Shown here: piece by piece, positions 48,837 through 62,645 of the stretch
Position numbering within the stretch: position 1 is the stretch's first letter
Layout: every line of letters begins with the position of its first letter
Source: Pipra filicauda
Taxonomy: Eukaryota; Chordata; Aves; Passeriformes; Pipridae
Direction: 5' to 3'
Assembly: GCF_003945595.2 (NCBI RefSeq)
Contig: NW_024103874.1
Location: 1,126,001-1,190,000, forward strand
DNA: 64,000 nt
Made by a program: the position numbers and the translations under genes
Notes under the pieces: generated by a model
What the model saw: the letters and a program-made list of their open reading frames with translations, nothing else
Told to the model about the DNA's origin: nothing
The model's database searches: none

Positions 48837-50009
48837 CCATGTCAGTGGCCTTCAAACAGCACTTTGTAACTGAGCAGAGGCTGATGCAGTTTGTGTGCAA
48901 CAGGTACAGGCACTAGTGCAGGCAATGCCAGGCTAAGAAAACTCTGAGCCATCCTAAAGTCTATTTAGCACCTTTCTGGTACCTTGCTTTTAGGAGAGGC
49001 AGCATCCCAAACCCCTCAGGGTTGTCTATTGCTTTCAAACATCTAAAAGATCTCATTTGACTTAAGACTATCTTTTTTATTTCCTCCTCCTATTTCATTT
49101 GAATGGAGTTGCTCGGTTATTATTATTAGAGTTATTTCTGGGGCTCTCTCTGTCAGGTCAGGAACAGTTAATCCAGCCCAGAGCTTCCCCACCTATTCTG
49201 CCTCCAGTTCTGCACTCACACTGGTCCTGGTACCCTCCAGGCTGAAGGTGTTTTCCTGCCCCTGGCTCCAGATCCAGCTCTGGCTGCTGTGAGGAGTCAC
49301 ATTTCACACTTTGTAAATACTGGCCTGTGTTTGATTCTCAGCATCCTACAACCTACATAGGGAGCAACCCAACATCCCAATCCTATGGCCAAGGAGCCAA
49401 GAGCCATCTCTCCCTGTGCTCTTCCCACACTGCCCACCAGCACTAACCCACCTCATGTTCCCTAATTCCCTTCCCTCTGATTACACCCTAAATTCCCTGA
49501 GTTCTTATTTCCTCCCACAATCACATCCTCCAGATATCCCCCCTCCCAAATCTCCCACTGTTCCAACAATTACCTAATTTCAGAACAGAACAGGCACAAA
49601 TGAAAATTTTCACCAATTTTGGGCAAAAATTAGAGAAAATCCCAACCACTGGCAAAGAATGCTTTCAGCCTTACCTGTGCCTCACAGAGTTCAGCACTAC
49701 CAAGATCTGTTCTGTTAGCTCAGCCTGTACACTTTGCAACACCTGATGTGACACATTAAGATGAAATCAGCACAGGAAACCACACAACTGGCCTAGTGTG
49801 GAAAGACTGTACTTGTAAAAAAATCTCTACCTGTTGTCATTGTTCTGTATCTTTATACTCTGGAGCATGGTTTGCCATGATATTCTGCTCAGGTTATTGT
49901 GTATTTAGCTTTTATTGCACCTGATGTCCTACTTATTTCCTTTTAAAAGCGATTTAAACAAGACCGATTCATACTGTGCTTTGCCTTTAAACAAAACATC
50001 CGTGTGCTG

Positions 50010-50015
50010 AATAAA
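50010..50015 (+). other. Candidate polyadenylation signal
   Basis: AATAAA about 2.3 kb after the MC3R stop. It is an alternative to the hexamer at 48831; I cannot choose between them. Confidence 0.25.
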
Positions 50016-50140
50016 ACAATCTGAAGAGATCACTTAGAGCCATGTTTGCTTCTATCAGAGCACCACATCATGTCAAACCAGTCTGTGGGCTGGCTCACAA
50101 AACTAGAAATAGAGTCTAACACTGGGCAAAACCTCTTAAT

Positions 50141-50267
50141 TCACAGAATCATGGAATGGTTTGGGTTGGAAGGGACCTCAAAGCTCATGAAGTTCCACCC
50201 CCCTGTGACGGAGAGGGACACCTTCCACTAGACCAGGTTCCTCAAAGCCCCATCCAACCTGGTCTTA
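50141..50267 (-). mobile_element. CR1 LINE 3' fragment, short
   Basis: TCACAGAATCATGGAATGGT, GGTTGGAAGGGACCTCAAAG, then GGGACACCTTCCACTAGACC, ending CCATCCAACCTGGTC. Confidence 0.92.
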
Positions 50268-51822
50268 AATTCTAAACTCTGCCCACAGAGCTACACAAAA
50301 GTGAGCAAACACTCCAGATTTCTCAGTCTCACATGCAAACAAGTTGGGGAGAGAATCCATAAAATCCCCCAAAGATCTCTCACCCTTTCTGTCACCACCC
50401 TCCCCACAGGTTATCCACAGAGATGGGTGATGGGTTTGTCCAGCTCCAGTTCCAGATTCTCAGCTCTAACTCATACTTTGGAAATCCATGGTGCAGAGTT
50501 CTGCACAGAGCCAGGATGATATCCATCACAAGCCTGGGAAGGGAAAGAGGCAGTTCCATGGGACTGAACCCCCAACAGGAGTTACTGAATGAACACTCAC
50601 AGCTACAGCTCCAGGTGTAACGTGGAAGTGGAGGGAAGAACAGGACTGTACCCTAAGGAAATATCCCTGCAATCGGAGGGACAGACCTTAACACTTGGAT
50701 GAGAAAGGAATCTTGAAACTGGAAATCCCCTCAGTCCTCAGGGACAGCAGTCAGGACTCATCCAAGAGATACAGAAGCACTGGCAGAGCCCAAACCAGCA
50801 TCATTTCCCAGCAGTGCCCCTATAGGTGTGTCCATACAGCAGAACAAAGACATCACAACACATGCAGGGACAGGAGAGCAGCCCCTGACCCGAGCTGGTA
50901 ACCAGAGCAACATTTCTATCTCAGAATCTGCCCCTGATCAGAACTGCAGTGAAATGTGACCACTACCAGAGTTGTTACTATTAAACCAACATGTAATCTG
51001 TTCATAATAAGAAATATTTCTTCCTTGATAACAGTGTTGGGCTGAACAAGATATATGCAGTTTCCCCCTAGATGATCTAAGAAATGGTAGGCTGAGAAAA
51101 TATTTTTTTCATCTAAAGGTGTCATTAATACAGATTCATTGATTCAGTTTGTCTGCAAAAAAATTAGGCAATTCATAGGCATCACTGTGAACTAATAGGA
51201 TTAGTAGGATTAGCATTTGCTCAAAGACTTGTTAGAAAATCCTCATATATTTAAGACAAATATTTGAGTTCACAGGAGCATGAGTAATCCTCCTAAGTCA
51301 ACTCAACACAGCACATTCTGTTTCTTTCACATTAAATTCAGCACTACACAGGCAATTTTCCCATCAATAAGTGTCTAAATATTTTATAATTGACAACATT
51401 TGTCTTAATGGACAAATAACAAAGTCCAGGCACAGAGTGCTGCCTTCAAACAAGGTCATTATTAGGGCCATTAGTACAAATAGCTTCATTACCTCTTCAC
51501 TGAAATAAGATGGTTCTATTTGTTGAAGCTTAGTTTGGGACCAGGGTTTTTTGGCTGTACTTAAACCATTAAGGAGATTTTGAAGGAATCCAGTAAGGAA
51601 TACAGCTTCACAACATACACTGAGAGCCCCTTTGCTGGGCAACACAGCCCAATCTCAGCTCCAAACCTCTGAGACGGTACAAGAGAAACCAGGTGACCTG
51701 GGCACTGAGACACCCAGCACGGGCACAGCAAATGCAACTGTTCCACAACAGCTTCTTCCTTCCTGCCCCACCATCCAAGAGCACAGGCACTCAGACCTGC
51801 TGATGTGAGATGATTTCATGTC

Positions 51823-52060
51823 TTCAAACTGACAGAGAGTAGAGTTAGATTGTATACTAGGAAGAAATAGTTTCCTGCGAGGGTGGGGAGGCCCTGGCAC
51901 AGGTTGCCCAGAGAAGCTGTGGCTGCCCCATCCCTGGAAGTGTCCAAGGCCAGGTTGGATGGGGCTTGGAGCAACCTGGGCTAGTGGAAGGTGTCCCTAG
52001 GGGGTGAAATGGGATGAGCTTTAAAGTTCCTTTCAACCCAAACCATTCTATTCTATTTTA
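51823..52060 (+). mobile_element. CR1 LINE 3' fragment with intact tail
   Basis: Sense orientation: ACTGACAGAGAGTAGAGTTA, GGTGGGGAGGCCCTGGCACA, GGAAGTGTCCAAGGCCAGG, GGTGTCCCTAG, then CTTTCAACCCAAACCATTCT and ATTCTATTTTA tail. Confidence 0.95.
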
Positions 52061-55031
52061 TCCCTTTTAAATAAGGCACAGAAATCTGGACAGCATTCAG
52101 TGGGTTAGGGGGTGCAGAGCAGAGACGCTGACACAGCCTCCTCATCTCACTATAAATGGTGCTACCAAGCTACAATAGGGCTCTCTGCTGTTCCCTTTTC
52201 AGAACAGCTCTGGGTACAGGCACAGATCTATTTTTTTAATGACAACTGTAACACAATGCCCTTGATCAATCCACTTTCAGGTGGAAGGCAGAGGAAAGAA
52301 ACACCTTTCAAAGAACGCTGCAAAGACTCATCAAAATTCCTGTCCATGTATATCTCTGTGTAGAATATTCAAATGGTGCTGTTCTGCTCAGTTTTGAAGG
52401 TTAAAGCTTAAAAGATTAAAATGCAGCCTTGTTCCTAAGTGGTTCAGTTAAAAATGTACATTAAGTGGGTAGAGGCATTGAGAGGAAATTTAAAGTAGAT
52501 TCTTAAGGCCAGAGCCACAGGTGAACCCACTGTGCTGGCGGTGGTGCAGCATCCCAGCTGCACGTTTCATTGTGTTCTTTCCTGGGCTGGCAGGTAATGG
52601 GGTCACTGCTCAAGTCAGATGTTACACTGATGAATGGAAATAAGCTCTATCAGATTCATTCGAAAGAGAAAAACATTGCTTTTGATGTTTCAAATCTGTT
52701 TGGAAAATAAACATCTTTTTGTTCTTCATCCCAGTCATTATATATTTCAAAAGCATTTTAAATGGTAGCACAGGGCTCTGCTCATTCATCACTCTCACAA
52801 TTTACACCTGTTAGAGTCAACCTAAAATCACTGGGTGAGGTCCCAACACAGCACTAGGGCTGATTTCAATAAAAGCACATTTCCATCCCACTCACTAAAT
52901 CAGTGTTATACAAAGTAGCCCTAAATCTGCCTGATGTGGAGAGGATTGGATGTCACAGGCAAGTCAGAAATGCTTCTGAAACAGAAACCATAAAAACTGT
53001 AACATGCAAATTTAGTGTTTGGACAATGTGTTGGTTGGTGGGGCGGGAGTCCAGGGGTGGATACTTTATCAGGAAGACCAGGACCTCAAAGAGTTAAGAT
53101 AAATTTGTGTAATATTCACATCATTCTGAAAACACTAGTGAAAAGTAGATCTACTTGCTATTTTTACTCACTCAGCTGACTGTGCACAAGAAAAGGACAT
53201 ACCTGCTTGTTCTGGGATGGTGATGGAAATATATTTATTACCTGGTAAAATAAATAATCTGAAACTTTCATAGTTCCACAGTTAAGTACCTGCCCTAAGC
53301 TGTTATGAATTTCCAAGGTTCCTTTGTCCTGTTTTATATTTTTCATTTGTTTGTTTATGAAAACACAGTTTTGATTTGAGGCTATTTATCTCTTGTGATT
53401 ATAAACAAAGGCACTGCTCAAGTGAGATTTACTTAGGAAATCCATAAATCCATGATGTTATTGCTCAAACTGTCTCCATGAGTAACAAACGCAGTCAGAA
53501 TTCACCTTCAAGCCCAACTGATGCAGTTTGGGTTTGTTCTGTACCTATTACTGATTCAAGGCCAAAAATGAACATTCTAGAGAAAAAATGAAATATAGAG
53601 AGCAGTCCTAATTCACTGCAAAGGGGAGAACAGGCAGCACAATACTTTCAAGACATGATTGATATAATCATTACTATTTCAAGGATATTTTCAAGGATCA
53701 CTACTATTTTTGGCATATGCTGCAACTGAATTACAAAGCCAGAGGCCAAACATTATGGACTTGAGACTACTCTGTATTAACATATAAATATTATAACCAG
53801 GTATTTATCAATGTAACAGTGAACACACTTTAAATTAACAGGATGAAAACTTTGGGGTTTTTTGAAATAAACACCCACACACTGAATCAGAAACACTTCC
53901 AGCTATTTAAACTTACTAATTCAGCTTGAATTGGCATTTAAGTACAGACAGACCAACAGACATTCTGAGAAATGAATGTTTCTTTAGACCTACACATTCA
54001 CAGAGGTACAAGAAACTGGAGGAGAGGTTAGAACAGCTACAGACCTGCTACACATGTTCCCCTTCCAGTTTGCTCACTCGATGCAATCCCACATTATCCA
54101 AGTAGTTGAGTAGCAATTGCAGCCCCTCTCCAAAGAAGCTGTGCCACAGAAACCACCTCCCCCAGAGAGGCCATTACACCGAGCTGATAATCTGAGCAGT
54201 GAAAAGGTGCAGCTGGGAGAATCACTCTAACCAGTTATTTCCTGTGATGAGAAAAGGCAGCCAGAGCCTATTAGCACTCATTTCATTAGGGGTTCCTATT
54301 GCATCTTAACAGAGCTTGGCAGCAGTGTTTGCAAGGCTCGAGTGAAAGCTGAGAAAAGCCTCCAAGTGTGATTCAGAATAAGTGCATTAAGGAGTATTTC
54401 CTCTGCCACTCTCATACAGCTGAGGGTCATCTCAGGACTTCTTCAGCTCCAAGTGTATTTAACTCATTTTCTGGTTTTATAATACCTTGTTGCATAGTGA
54501 GGAATGTTCCCAAAGGGTAATGCTGCAGGCAAGGAAGTTCCTTCCAGCAGTCGCTGGAGAAGATGAGGCTCTTCTACTTGCTGTCCAGCAAACTCAAATT
54601 AGGCCACTGCTGCACCAGATCCATGCCAGAAACCACTTTCTTCCTCAGGTAAAGGGAGCTGACAGGGACTGCTAAAACTGAGCATGTTAAATGTTTTGTG
54701 CCTAATTGTTTTGTCAAGGTAAAGCAGTCACACAAAATTTCATATTGAGGAAAAAGTAGAGAAGGAGCATAACTTTTTCAAAATAACTTGTTTAGGGAAT
54801 AGGGAGTCTTTTTATATTTACCTCAGTGAAATACTGAATTTCTGTCCAACCTTGTAGACCTTGACCTTCCCAAACCTCAAAGGAAATAGTGAAAAATTTA
54901 CGAAGTTGAATTTTTTATGAAATTCTGGAAAGGATCAGGCAGAGTCATCTCGATCCCTTACGGTTATGCCATCACCTCTGAGATACTAGAGAAAATCTGG
55001 TTTCAAGATTGTCCAAACACTTGGAGATCTG

Positions 55032-55302
55032 GAGTGACAGGACAAGGGGGAACGGCTTCCCACTGACAGAGGGCAGGGTTAGATGGGATACTGGGGAGAA
55101 ATTGTTCCCTGTGAGGGTGGGGAGGCCCTGGCACAGGTTGCCCAGAGAAGCTGTGGCTGCCCCATCCCTGGAAGTGTCCAAGGCCAGGTTGGATGGGGCT
55201 TGGAGCAACCTGGGCTAATGGAAGGTGTCCCTGCCCATGGCAGGGGGTGGGATGAGATGAGCTTTAAGGTCCCTCCCAACCCAAACTGTTCTATGGTTCT
55301 AC
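55032..55302 (+). mobile_element. CR1 LINE 3' fragment with intact tail
   Basis: AGTGACAGGACAAGGGGGAA, GAGGGTGGGGAGGCCCTGGC, GTCCCTGCCCATGGCAGGGG and GGTCCCTCCCAACCCAAACT, then the TTCTATGGTTCTA tail. This is the least diverged copy in the window by eye. Confidence 0.95.
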
Positions 55303-56331
55303 AGCACTGCCCACAGGCAGGAGTCCCAACATGCCATGAACTAATTCCATGAATCAGTGCAATTCAGATTTTCATCCCTACAGGATCAACACCTCAAAGA
55401 AACCATAAGGCAAAAATGAGAGGCAAGAGAAAGCTGGATGGGAAACAAAGTCTGAACAGCTGTGCAAAACAGCTACGGGATGCATGTGGTGATATTTGGG
55501 ACACAGGAGAGGGAAAGATCCAAGGATGAGTATCTTTGGTGCTGTTTAGCAGAAAAGAACCATTAACTATGAAACCAAGAGCCCACAGCTAATTAGGACA
55601 GATATCATGATTAGTCCTATCTGATTTCACAAAGCCTACATGTTACTCCTTCAGCCTTTAAGAGCAAAGAACCTCTTCACAAACCACTTGTCTCTCAAAG
55701 TGAGGCTGAGCTTACTCTTCATTCTGGTAAAACACCAGACCTTGTACTTGTAGCTTTTTGTTGCCTTGCTCTTGGTAGCAGTCAATTATGAGATACTTGT
55801 GAACAGCTTTGCCTTTAGTAATCTTAAAATTGTACAGCATGTACTTGGAAATGTGCTCTAAATCAAGGACTTGTAATTGCAAGTTCTGAAATGGTACATG
55901 GACAATAAATAAAGATAATCTTTCATTTTCACATTTCTCTGCATGCAAGCAATTGAGGTAGACTTGGTAATTCAAAACTGTTAAAACAAATCAGAAGTCA
56001 GGACCAAACATGAAGCAGGCAGCAAACTTGTCTCTAAGAAAGCAACTAATGGTTTGCATATACAACTTGATGTACAAAAATTAAACCAAACACTGCACTA
56101 GTGTCATAATCAAGTGTTCTGCATTATCTTTTATGTTTACATAACAGACCATCTATTTCGTCTGAAGGACACAAGTGTCTGTCTCAGCACCAAAAACATG
56201 ACAGCAGGGGCTACTTAAAAACACTAAACAAGGGAGACTGTCAACTCCTGCATTGTGGAGTGAGCTGAACATTCAGTTCCAGGGGAAGGGAACAGCAGAG
56301 AAGGACAGTGTCCATCAGTTGGCACCAAAGC

Positions 56332-56467
56332 AGAATCACAGAATATTCTGAACTCGAAGGGACCCACAGGGATCATCAAGTCCAACTCTTAAGTGAATGG
56401 CCCACACAGGGATCAAACCCACAACCTTGGTGTTTTCAGCACCATGCTCTAACCAACTGAGCTGAGC
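56332..56467 (-). mobile_element. TguSINE1-like SINE (tRNA-Ile head, CR1 tail)
   Basis: On the minus strand the element opens with CAGCTCAGTTGGTTAGAGCA, an A box and D-arm of tRNA-Ile type. It continues GGTGCTGAAAACACCAAGG (anticodon arm) and GGTTTGATCCC (B box, 56409-56419). It then passes into GAGTTGGACTTGATGATCCC and a CR1-like 3' end with TTCTGTGATTCTG. A tRNA-Ile head fused to a CR1 3' tail defines TguSINE1, which uses CR1 machinery for mobilisation. It is not a functional tRNA gene because the acceptor stem is not kept. Confidence 0.85.
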
Positions 56468-59386
56468 TCAGGTTCAGCCTTAAAATAGATTTTCCGTTTT
56501 AACAGAGTCAAGAAAATTCTCTAAAATCAATGTTTCTTTCTCAGGTTTGTTTAATCTTACAGGGACACCATGCTGCTCCCTGTGACATCTGTCACAGCAG
56601 GCAGTCACAAACAAAATCTGACTAGAAGATGCTGGTTTAGTCATTTCATTGCTATTTTGTGTCCCCTTGCCAGCCATGCCATGGTGCTTCCAACCCTATG
56701 CAGTGTCTCAGCTCTTACCCCTCTCCTCTACACCGATGGCTGAGGTTACTCAAATGACACTCAGCAGACAAATAATTCCCCTCATTCCCTAAGTACTACT
56801 TGGCACTGCTTCCCTGTTTAATGCCAGGTGCAACAACTGGGAACTTCACAGGATGAAGGCTAAAAAAAAAAACAAAACAAACAAACAAAGTCAATAATCC
56901 ATGTATACAAGTGGACAAACCTAGATTTCTATAAATCACCCTACAACTGTGTAGCTGCAGTTCATATGCTGGTGGGTCATTACTATTCATACCAAAAAAA
57001 AGCAGGTGTGTGCACAGGGGTAACTCTGAACAACTTTCTATAGGCAAATATACTTTGGAGAGTACAGAAGTGAACATTTAAAACCAACTCAGGCAAATGC
57101 AATCAGTCATTGAGACCCCACAGTGGATCATTCACGAAATCAAAGAAGTTCCCTTTGGTTAAAATGAGAAGAAGCAGAAAAATGCACAGAAGGATTGGGA
57201 AGTGTGTGTATTTGTAGACAAAGGGACAGTTGCATATTTCAATGATAAAAAGTTTTTACTAATGAGCAATTGTTCCCTTCTGCCACCTGCATTTAGATCC
57301 ACAAACGTGGGCTTTTTGCTTTTAACTGAGCGAGAGAAGTTGAAACTGAAATCAGTTACCACTGAGAACATGTACAAGTGGACTTGTGGGTGTAATAACA
57401 GTGCAAACATTGTTTCCATCACTGGTTCTTAGAATTTAGCCCCATTATGCACCATCTGACGTGCAATTTGATGTCTATCATATTGTTGTTGCCCAAAATT
57501 CTTTTGTTTGTTAAAGTCTCTTAGAATTGTAAACCAGAAATGCCACCAATTCTGTTACAAAGTTGATAACTACAAAACCCTAAAATTTAAATGCAAAGCT
57601 AGAAAAATGGGAGTTATATTGGAAACAAAAGCAGATTATCATAGGACAGTGACTTTTATTAAGAGAAAAAGATGGTACTTCTCTTTTGCTTTTTAATCAG
57701 AAATTCTACAAGTGGGTACTAAGTTGTTACAAAATCTACTGAAATTAAACCAGGCATACATGGATACAGGGGATCAATGAGACACACATAAGTGACTAAA
57801 AAGTGTTCTTAAAAATTAATCCACCAGGTAGAAAAACATGATGTTCTCAGATGTTCGAATTCATTGTTTTCTTCTCTCACATAATATCAATTTAACCTGG
57901 TTTAGGTTTGATTTCTTTCTAAATTCTGTGTGGTAACGCAAGTACAGTGAAAATCAATGTTCCCCTCTCAAAATGGAACCAATTACTCTTTAGATATGGT
58001 AGATTTTAAATATCATTTTTTGACCTAAGTGCAGCTCCTTACCAGAATCTAAGAGCTGTTAAATTACTGACAGTCCGAATGTATGAGAAATATTCCAACC
58101 CAGCTCAATTATTGTCTGAAAAGCAATATGTGAAGAGGTATTGAATATCCTACCGGGCACCTTTGGTTGCTTTACTTAATAAAAGTGGAATGCAAGGCTT
58201 AGTTCTCCCTTTGGTGCTGGTTTACAGACCAAAATGGTACTTAAGTGGTACCAAGGGCAGAAGCATCTTTTGTGTCCTTCCCTGCCTTCTCTTAAAGGAA
58301 CAGGATTTCTTGTTTAGCCAACAAAACTTGCTCCTTCTGAGTTTTATCTTTGAAGGGAAGATATCAGAAAAGATGCAGGGGACCATGTCTTTATTAAAGT
58401 CAAATACTGAAGGCAGCCAAGTTGTCAGGGAGGAGATTTAGTTCAGGGAACAGTATTTTCCAGACTGTAACAGCCAAGAGACAGCTCAGAGAACACAATT
58501 TTCTGGGATAGCTAGAGCTATGTGACAGTTTGGTGTTTTGTTTTCTTAAATGCTGTCCCTTTGGTGGTTCTCCTTAATGAAAAATTATTCAGACATACTG
58601 AAGTAATACTTTCCTTCTAATGTGATAATTACTTCCAATTTGTTGTATAACTGCTAATCAGAAAAGGCAAATAACTTCCTTGGCATATGCACAAATATTG
58701 CTATTTAGAAAATTAAATCACTGATATACTACCCACTTTCTTGCTTTATTGGAAGCTGGTAAGAGCAGAACATGTAACACAAGGTTTTACCATTACTTTT
58801 CCTGTAGAGAAAAGTACATTAAGACAGCTCTGTAAATGGTGAGTGAGAGCTCTGCATGATCAAAACCACCACATCAAAGGACATGGAGCAATCAGATATT
58901 CTGAATAAAGGAAAAGATGGAATTAACAAAGAATACAGTCCCCACATTGAAATAGCAATGAGTACAAGATCATTAAGTCATCTGCATAATCAGTGAGCAT
59001 GTGTTAAAAGCAAAAAGTAATTTCTGTAGGGCAGAAAAGTCTAGAAACAAGCCATATCTTATTGAGAAGTTGCTATTATGAAATATGCAATTGTTAAAAA
59101 AAATTTCTAACATGATTACATTGATGCTGCAATAGACTTCAAAATTCTTTTTGTTTCCATTGTGAATTCAAAAGCACAGTGTGTTGGCACCTGTGTAATC
59201 AGAGCCACTTTGGCTGTACATTTATGGGGTCTAAGTAGCTAAAATGTGTATTTTCACATCCTACAATTAGTAGATCACAGGACAAAATAGCAGCCTGTTA
59301 AGAACTTTACTGTCATCATGAGTTATACTTCTTTTTATATATGTTTATATATTTTCATATGTATATATGTATATTACAACGACCTG

Positions 59387-59465
59387 CAGTGACAGGACAA
59401 GGGGGAACTGGTTTCAAATTGAAAGACAGTAGATTTAGATGGGATATTGGGAAGAAATTCTTGTT
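59387..59465 (+). mobile_element. CR1 LINE fragment, internal piece
   Basis: AGTGACAGGACAAGGGGGAA, GTAGATTTAGATGGGATATT and GGGAAGAAATTC, then an abrupt change. It is preceded by an AT-rich stretch of ATATGTATATATG type. Confidence 0.85.
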
Positions 59466-62409
59466 CAGATCTATCCAAAGTTTGATTGCAAATCTAACTC
59501 AGCAGGTCAGATTTCTGAACATTTCTGAACAAGATCCTGTTTTGGAATAACAAATAAGTGAAAGCTTTTGGAGCAGCTTGGCACCGCTCCGAAGCAGAGC
59601 CCAAACCTGCAGTTCAGGTTAAACAAGGGGAATTGTGCCAGCCAGAGGATGATCTGGCTTTGGGAACACACTCCATCTGCAGAAGGTTTGCACAGCTTGT
59701 CCCCAGATTTCCAAACCCGGCCGTTCACAGGTGACCACCTCGGGCAGGTTGGGGCTGAGAGCAGCTTGTTCTGCCACACCAGAGGCAGGAGCAGGAGGCA
59801 CTTGGCAAAAGCTCTGTCTTGCAGGAGTGCCTGGATTCAAACAGATCTAATCAGCAGTTCAGGCAGGGCTGCCTTCTCCACCTGGCCACAAGTGTTTATA
59901 GACAAAAACAGTATGCCAGTGTTTCCCTGACATTCATGCTAATAAACTGTGGAAGGAAATCAACATCAGGAAGCAAAACAACATGTAATTGCCATAGACA
60001 AGTACTGCAAAACAGCCAATTTGTCTGTGATTCAAATGAAAAATTACTATTACTCTGCCTTCATTTGCTATCTTATATATCAGAACCTGTTATTAATCAT
60101 ATTCCCAGTTCAGACTCCAGGAATAATACAGTTTAATACCCAGCAGGAAGTGGATATGTTGACATAATAACCAAAGTGTATATATTTTGGTTGAATAATT
60201 GCTTTCTTTCAAGGGAGCAAGATTATGGAGCCATCAAGAATCTTGCTTTCACAAAAATCTCAGTTTTGAGCAGGAACCACTATGGGAAGAGTCACTCAAG
60301 TGGAAAAAGTTAAGCATTAGATAGAACAGTGCACATTAAATGACAATTAGAGAAATTTCTTATTAAAAAAACAGATCAAAACAAACCCAAGGTAAATTAC
60401 AAATCAACTAGCTCTTACTGTCAAGCACATGAAAATTAAGGCTTTCTTGACACCACACTGTGAGATACTGGCAGGGGCTTTTCTAGGCTGTATAAGCAAA
60501 TGCTTCCAGCCCTGACTCATTACACTGGCCAGCTTCAGACTCCAGTAACCTTCAACAGCAGCAACAAAAATGCTTGAAAAAGTCACTTAAACTCCACAGG
60601 GTGAATTATTAATCAAGGGGAAAATCATAACTATCACACACCCATCCTGCAAAAATGGTCTCTCACTGTTGGGACGACTCCATCCCACTGCCAAAGGATC
60701 TGGTTCAACAAGGTTTTTCTGAAAACTCAGTCTGTGCCTCCTCTTTGGCCTGAATTTGGGATTGACCTGTGCTGCTCGAGGGCAAGGTAATTCAGTGCCT
60801 TCCTTCTCACCCAGCCTGCTTGGAGCAGTACAGCAAGATCCATGAGGAAAAGGAAACTCTGGTGGTGACCAGGACTTGCATAGTTTAACTCCTTGCAAGT
60901 CTCAAACTGCAAGAAAGCAAAAGACAGGAGCAAGAGTTCAGGGAGAGACACACAAATCTAAGGTGCCATGATTCAAACTTGATGACACTACAGTATCTGG
61001 AGACTTGACATTTAGGCTTTGCTGACACAGATTTTTCAGAAGAGAACAACTTCATCTAAAAGAGAAAGTTCACCTCTGAAAACATCACCGCTCCCAAAGT
61101 CTGCCAGTGTCCTTCCCAGAGGGCTCAGGCTGCTCCTGGAAGCCTCAGTGGCAGAAGAGCCCTCCCAGGAACAGTGAGCAGCGGGACTGGGATCAAACAG
61201 AAGACACAACAGCCCAGGTGGCCCATTTCCCTATAATCTGTTCTGAGTTTGGCTGACAATACGTAAGTATTTATATCTGCTTTCTCCAAATTAAATTAAA
61301 CTGCCAGCAGCTGATTGCCAAGTAAGTTGAAGCACGTGTCCATGGAGAATGAAAGAGAGGACAGACGTTTTCAGTGCATCAGGATTTCTTATACCCATCA
61401 ATGATTTCTTTTCATGCTGCTTTTATTATCTTGGTTCATGCCAATTGTGCCTTTCCTGTACTTTGTTCAGGAAGCAGATTTGTGCATTGGTTGTCTCCTG
61501 GATGCTCTCGTTTATAACATGCTGCCATAATTCCACATTCGTGCCTCTAATTCTACTGTTCTTGTTAGAAAATGTGTCACTTTTTGACAATAGATGATCA
61601 TCCTCTCTCTGGGGTGCTCCTGCAAAGCAGAAAAAACAGCTGGGAGGCTCTCAGTGGTGTTTCTGAACAACAGCAAGAGGTCAGCCAAGCTCACTCCAAT
61701 TTATTCTGGCTGTATGAACCTGATAACATTCTCACCTCAGAGATGCTGTCTCTTAAAAGTTTGCCATAAGGCACTGGAAAGAGAATGTTTGTTTTTCCTC
61801 CAGATAATACAAGGAAGAAAGACTGGAGTGATGCTGCTATTTCTGTAGACAAAAGCAGACTTCATACACTTTTTCCCAAATTACATGACACTGTTTAAAA
61901 TGAACAATGCCCCAGGACTTTGTGGTTACTGCTACAACCTCTAATGTCTGAGAGCAGGGTAAAATGGGGAGACCAGCAGGACTGTCAGTGGATGTACAAG
62001 ATCTGACCTCCAGGACCTTGATAAGTTAAAAGATGAAGGCCTGTGCCACACATGGTAAATATTTCATGCTGAAATTGTTACTCGTTTTCCTCAATTTCTT
62101 GTTCCAAGCTGCCAGAACAAAAGCAGGAGTTGCATTCAGGGGTTTGGAGGGAGGAGGTCGTTTTTTGTGGGTTTCATTGGGTGGGGGAGTATTTTGCAAC
62201 ACTCCTAATGACACTGCTTGGTAGACTGATCAGTTAGGATCAGCCCAATTTATTATCAGTTTTCCACAAGGGTTCAAGGTAGCTCACTTCAAGAGGAGAT
62301 GCAGAATTCCTGTTGCTGGAGCTGGTGGAGAGGCCCAAAGCAACAGGCCTCTCTAATAACTTCAGAAGCTGTAGAATTAACCATTTTACTGCCCTTTCCC
62401 AAGGCTTTT

Positions 62410-62513
62410 GATTGTCTTTGATGGGTAGAGCTGGACTTGGCAGCGTTAGGTTTACAATCAGACTCAATGGTCTTAAAGGTCTTTTCCAACCTCAATAATT
62501 CAATGATTCTGTG
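62410..62513 (+). mobile_element. CR1-like 3' end
   Basis: AGACTCAATGGTCTTAAAGG, TCTTTTCCAACCTCAATAAT and TCAATGATTCTGTGA match the sense-oriented 3' end of the CR1 type with AAGGTCTTTTCCAACC. The 5' boundary is uncertain. Confidence 0.75.
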
Positions 62514-62589
62514 AACTCCCCCTGATAGCTGTGGTTCCAATGGGTTATATCCTATTTGGAAAGCACAACTGCTTCCAATCTATCATTGA

Positions 62590-62645
62590 GGGTGCAGCTC
62601 ATGTCAAAGCTCATGTCATTCCATGATGTAGCTCATGTCAAAGAC
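62590..62645. repeat. Degenerate tandem repeat
   Basis: Three copies of AGCTCATGTCA(AAG) within about 55 bp, with CATTCCATGATGT between the second and third. It is a local duplication of no evident function. Confidence 0.85.

Noticed and set aside
56400..56467. A functional tRNA-Ile gene
   Set aside because: A and B boxes are present but the acceptor stem is degenerate and the sequence runs into a CR1-like tail, so it is a SINE head.
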